Source of the DNA: Edaphochlamys debaryana
Lineage: Eukaryota; Chlorophyta; Chlorophyceae; Chlamydomonadales
Direction: 5' to 3'
NCBI GenBank assembly: GCA_016858145.1
Contig: JAEHOE010000051.1
Span: forward strand, 558,001 to 622,000
DNA length: 64,000 nt
A program made the translations under genes and the position numbers. Positions 61,001-64,000 of this stretch are shown piece after piece. Each line of letters starts with the position of its first letter. The stretch's first letter is position 1. The notes under the pieces were generated by a model that worked only from the letters and a program-made list of their open reading frames with translations, ran no database searches and had not been told where the DNA came from.

Positions 61001-64000
61001 GTAGACACCCGCTCTATCTGTGGCGGTCGGTTGGCTATACTTCAGAACGGCGGTCGGATGCATAATTGCGCAAGTCTGCTACGTTTAATTATCAGCAGCA
61101 GAATGTGCAGTCAAGAAGTTAGTTTAGGGGACCTACCTCCACAACTGTTGCTTGGCTGCTGGTTGGTTCACAGGGCCGCGTATTGGGTTAATCATGGCCC
61201 TCTTCACCTGCCTGCAGAGTGTGGGGTACTGTTGTGGGGCAGCCTATGCAGCTTCTAGCAAACACCGGCATGACAATACGCAATGCCACGACCGGCGCTC
61301 TGCAGTGAGATGGTTGGCCGTCGTGGGTAGTTCTGCTGCTCGAGCTCAAGCGGGGTTGGTCGTCCCTCAGCAGGCTGCGGGTAACCGGTCAAGCCTGCGA
61401 TAGGATTTGTTTACATACGCACCCTCCAATCACTGCAATCGCTTTGACCCCACAGGGCGACGTGGGCATACCCGGGCAACGGGTATGGGAATTCAAACCT
61501 GGGACAGTTCACGCTCATGCTTGATAAAGAAGGGCACTTGCGTTTGAGAGCCAATGACTGGTTGCAGTGGACCACGGCGCCAGGTGCGCTGCATTCCAGT
61601 ACCAGTGGTCACCCCTAATACTGGCCGCTCAACCGCTTAACTGCAATACTGCGTAGCTGCCCTATCTAGTTGCCCGACCCTTCACCCACGTTGAGTGACT
61701 TGGAGGCGGGCTTACCCCCTGCTGGTTGTTGATCTTCGCATATAAACGCCCAGCCATCCCGCCTGCTCATGCATACATGCATCCACAGCCTTCGGTCTTA
61801 CCACACATGACACGGGGTGGCCATCATGCTTCCGAGAGTGGCCATGGTACAACTCGCGCTACTCTTCATGTGACCGGCGCTGCATGCTGACCCGGACGCG
61901 TACAGACGTCGGCACCAACTACACCAACGAAGATGATCGCTGCAACAGTGGGTCTATCATCATTAGCCGCAGAGGGTGGGGCGCATACATATCCAATGCA
62001 TCTGCTTAAATGGCTGCCAGTGTAGCCAGCGTGGCTTGACTTCAGGCTAGGTTCAGGTCAAGCTCGCCTAGGTTAGTTGCTACTCGTATTGTCATTCATG
62101 TCTCATTCGCCTCTCCCCGTCCACCTCGTGCACTCTCACAGCCATTTCATCACTGAATGGGAAATTTCTGCTGCGGATGCAAGTGGACGGCAACGTCGTC
62201 CTTCTGAACTTAACAGGACCCACGCCGACAACCCTGTGGGCGGCGGGTTCCATGATAGCACTGAGTGACACGTACCGGTGAGCGGGGAGGGTGAAGGGGC
62301 CGATACGCGCAGGGTACGCAGAGACTGCGTGATTAGAAAGTTGCCATGCAGCCACCCAGATCCGGACGCCACCCGTTCATGCTCCGCCCTACCTCAGCTC
62401 ATCGCTGATATTGGACGACACTGGAACGCTTATCTGGGGTATTTATACTGGATACGGTGGATACGGCACGGATAATCTGACCCTCCGCAGGACCGCATTT
62501 AACCAGTGAGTAATAAAAGCCAGGAGGGGATTCGAGTCCTGCCACCCCCTTCCAAGCTTGCAGCCGAAAGGCGGTGTGGCTGACCGCAGAGGGGTGCCAC
62601 GCACCCAGAGGGGTTCAATCCAGGGGCAAGAGGGGCGGCAGGCACCTAAACAAATTGTTGCCTTGCCATCGCCCCCTACCTACCCCCCGCCCGTGCTCCC
62701 CTCGTAGGAGCGCGTGGAGGTCCGTGGTGTACCCAAGCAACGCGGTGCCCATAGCCGGGGTAGCACAGACCCCTCTATTCATGGTGCGCCGTGCAAGGGC
62801 CTGGGGAAAACTGGTAGGGGCGGGCATCTGTACGCCGTCCAGGGCTCTACCGTGTGTGCTTGCCGTTGCTCGCCATTTTCTACTTTGCCGCTATTACTAC
62901 TTGCAACGCCTGGTCGTCGCAGATTGTCACAGACGATGGGGAGGCGGTGGTTCGCAACAAGGACGGCATCCTCGCATGGTCAACCATGGTCAACGGTAAG
63001 TACGGCAACTCGATCGCATGGAACGCTCTGCAACCCCCACGTCTCCATCTCTTCCTACCTCACTTGCTCGCAGCCCCCAAGCCGCTCGGGTCCAGTGACA
63101 CCTGCCGTCCCTCAACCGTGAGGCGGGTGGCCGGCTGCCTGGCCCGGTGCGGCCTGTTCGCGTCCCTGTCTTCATCAGCCGAGGTGGGTCCAGTTGGCCA
63201 GCACAACGTTTGGATGGGGAGCCTTCACCTTCCGTCTAAGTGACGACTCCTTCCTCTCCTGCCCCTTAGGCCGATGACTACTGCAACAGTGAGTCCAAAC
63301 AGTTGAGCCTTTCCCGCTTTACCTGCCCTGCCATGCCCCGAACATTAAGATGCATCCCGCTGCTGCGTGCAGGCCTCTGGTCGCCCAACCGGCGGTTTGC
63401 CCTGATGTTATCAGCCGACGGCAGCCTCGGCGTGTTCCGTGCAAGCTCACCAGGCGGGGTGCTCACGTACCCGCCTGTCTGGAGCATGGGGAGCTTGAGT
63501 CCCAGTGCTGACCCCACCAACCCAGTGCCGTACGCCCTGCTGATCAACCCCAACGGCACGTGGAGCATATGGGCCTCCACCCCCGTTAGCTATGGCAATG
63601 GAAGCTTCGCAGCTGGCAACTGGACGAATGAGGTCCTGCTCAGCAGTAGCAGCAGCCGTGCGCCCATCATCGGGACCAGCATCTCCTATCCCGAGTTTGC
63701 GCTCGTGTCCCTCGGCCCCTGGAGCCTTGCGCTTAGCGACGCAGGCCAGCCCCGACTGGTCAGTGCAAACGGCAGCGTGGCGTGGGAAGGTGAGGTGGGG
63801 AGGAAGGATGCGGAGCTTGAAGCTATTGAAGCTAGCTGTAGAACTGGCATGACGCGCGCCGAGGATTACTCTTATTCCACCCATCACCTCTATCTGCCCA
63901 CTCAGGTCGCAATGTGCCCCAGCCTCCATCGCCGCCACGGCGCCCTCCATCGCCTCCGCTTCCTCCCAGCCCGGGCCCTCCCTCGCCCTTGCCTCCATCC
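58086..64000 (+). CDS. Multi-domain bulb-lectin-like, hydroxyproline-rich surface glycoprotein (copy 2, 3' end outside window)
   Basis: Exons match copy 1 one for one: 58086-58182, 58484-58639, 59055-59365, 59733-59985, 60674-60869, 61218-61304, 61456-61583, 61906-61947, 62142-62277, 62398-62505, 62708-62783, 62923-62995, 63074-63183, 63270-63288, 63373-63789 and 63906 onward. All phases agree and no frame break is needed. An in-frame second ATG at 58101 aligns better with the copy 1 start, so either may be used. The signal peptide core is AAWALLVALIHIASTVGG. Module markers are [61 protein letters not shown] and ADDYCN. The window ends within the start of the SPP rod (RNVPQPPSPPRRPPSPP). The intron after 60869 has a GC donor as in copy 1, while the intron after 59985 has GT where copy 1 has GC. 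Function is as inferred for copy 1: surface recognition or adhesion, unproven. Confidence 0.85.

Overview
The window looks like nuclear DNA of a volvocine green alga (Chlamydomonas/Volvox-type). It is very GC-rich. Genes are cut by many short introns with GTGAG/GTGCG-type donors and CAG acceptors, a TGTAA poly(A) signal follows one gene, and several products are hydroxyproline-rich (SPP/PPP) cell-surface proteins. The species cannot be named from sequence alone. All multi-exon models below were built by hand from reading-frame continuity across splice sites; no searches were run.

Left part (1-14.4 kb): the 5' part of a secreted protein with a proline-rich stalk and a P/Homo B-like domain (minus); a seven-exon patatin-like lipid acyl hydrolase (minus); divergent from it, an intronless 20S proteasome beta-5 subunit (plus); then two tandem minus-strand copies of an F-box/LRR-like gene, of which the copy nearer the left end is frameshifted and lacks a start codon.

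Centre (14.4-35.2 kb): one minus-strand gene of about 40 exons. Its frames close exactly over 39 introns to give about 4,285 residues. The protein is alanine-rich and carries a degenerate helical-hairpin repeat of about 45 residues. In its N-terminal half the repeats fall into three types (a, b, c) arranged as an a-b-c super-repeat. I recognise no described family; this is the strongest candidate for an undescribed system. A short single-exon gene for a probable organelle-targeted protein (plus) shares its promoter region.

Right part (37.6-64 kb): a complete 12-exon chloroplast-type aldo/keto reductase (plus), then a tandem pair of very large plus-strand genes for multi-domain bulb-lectin-like surface glycoproteins. 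The first copy (43.4-53.5 kb) runs signal peptide, lectin-like modules, an extensin-like SPP rod with an 87-bp minisatellite, a PAN/apple-like segment, more lectin modules, and a C-terminal transmembrane helix with a short basic tail. The second copy starts at 58.1 kb and runs off the window inside its proline-rich rod. Nearly identical and diverged exons alternate between the copies, suggesting gene conversion. Odd splicing (GC-AG introns, 19-nt exons and a possible 1-nt exon) recurs in this pair and in the giant gene.

The genes do not form one pathway. The cell-surface glycoproteins, the giant repeat protein and the duplicated F-box/LRR genes look like lineage-specific, fast-evolving loci set among housekeeping genes.
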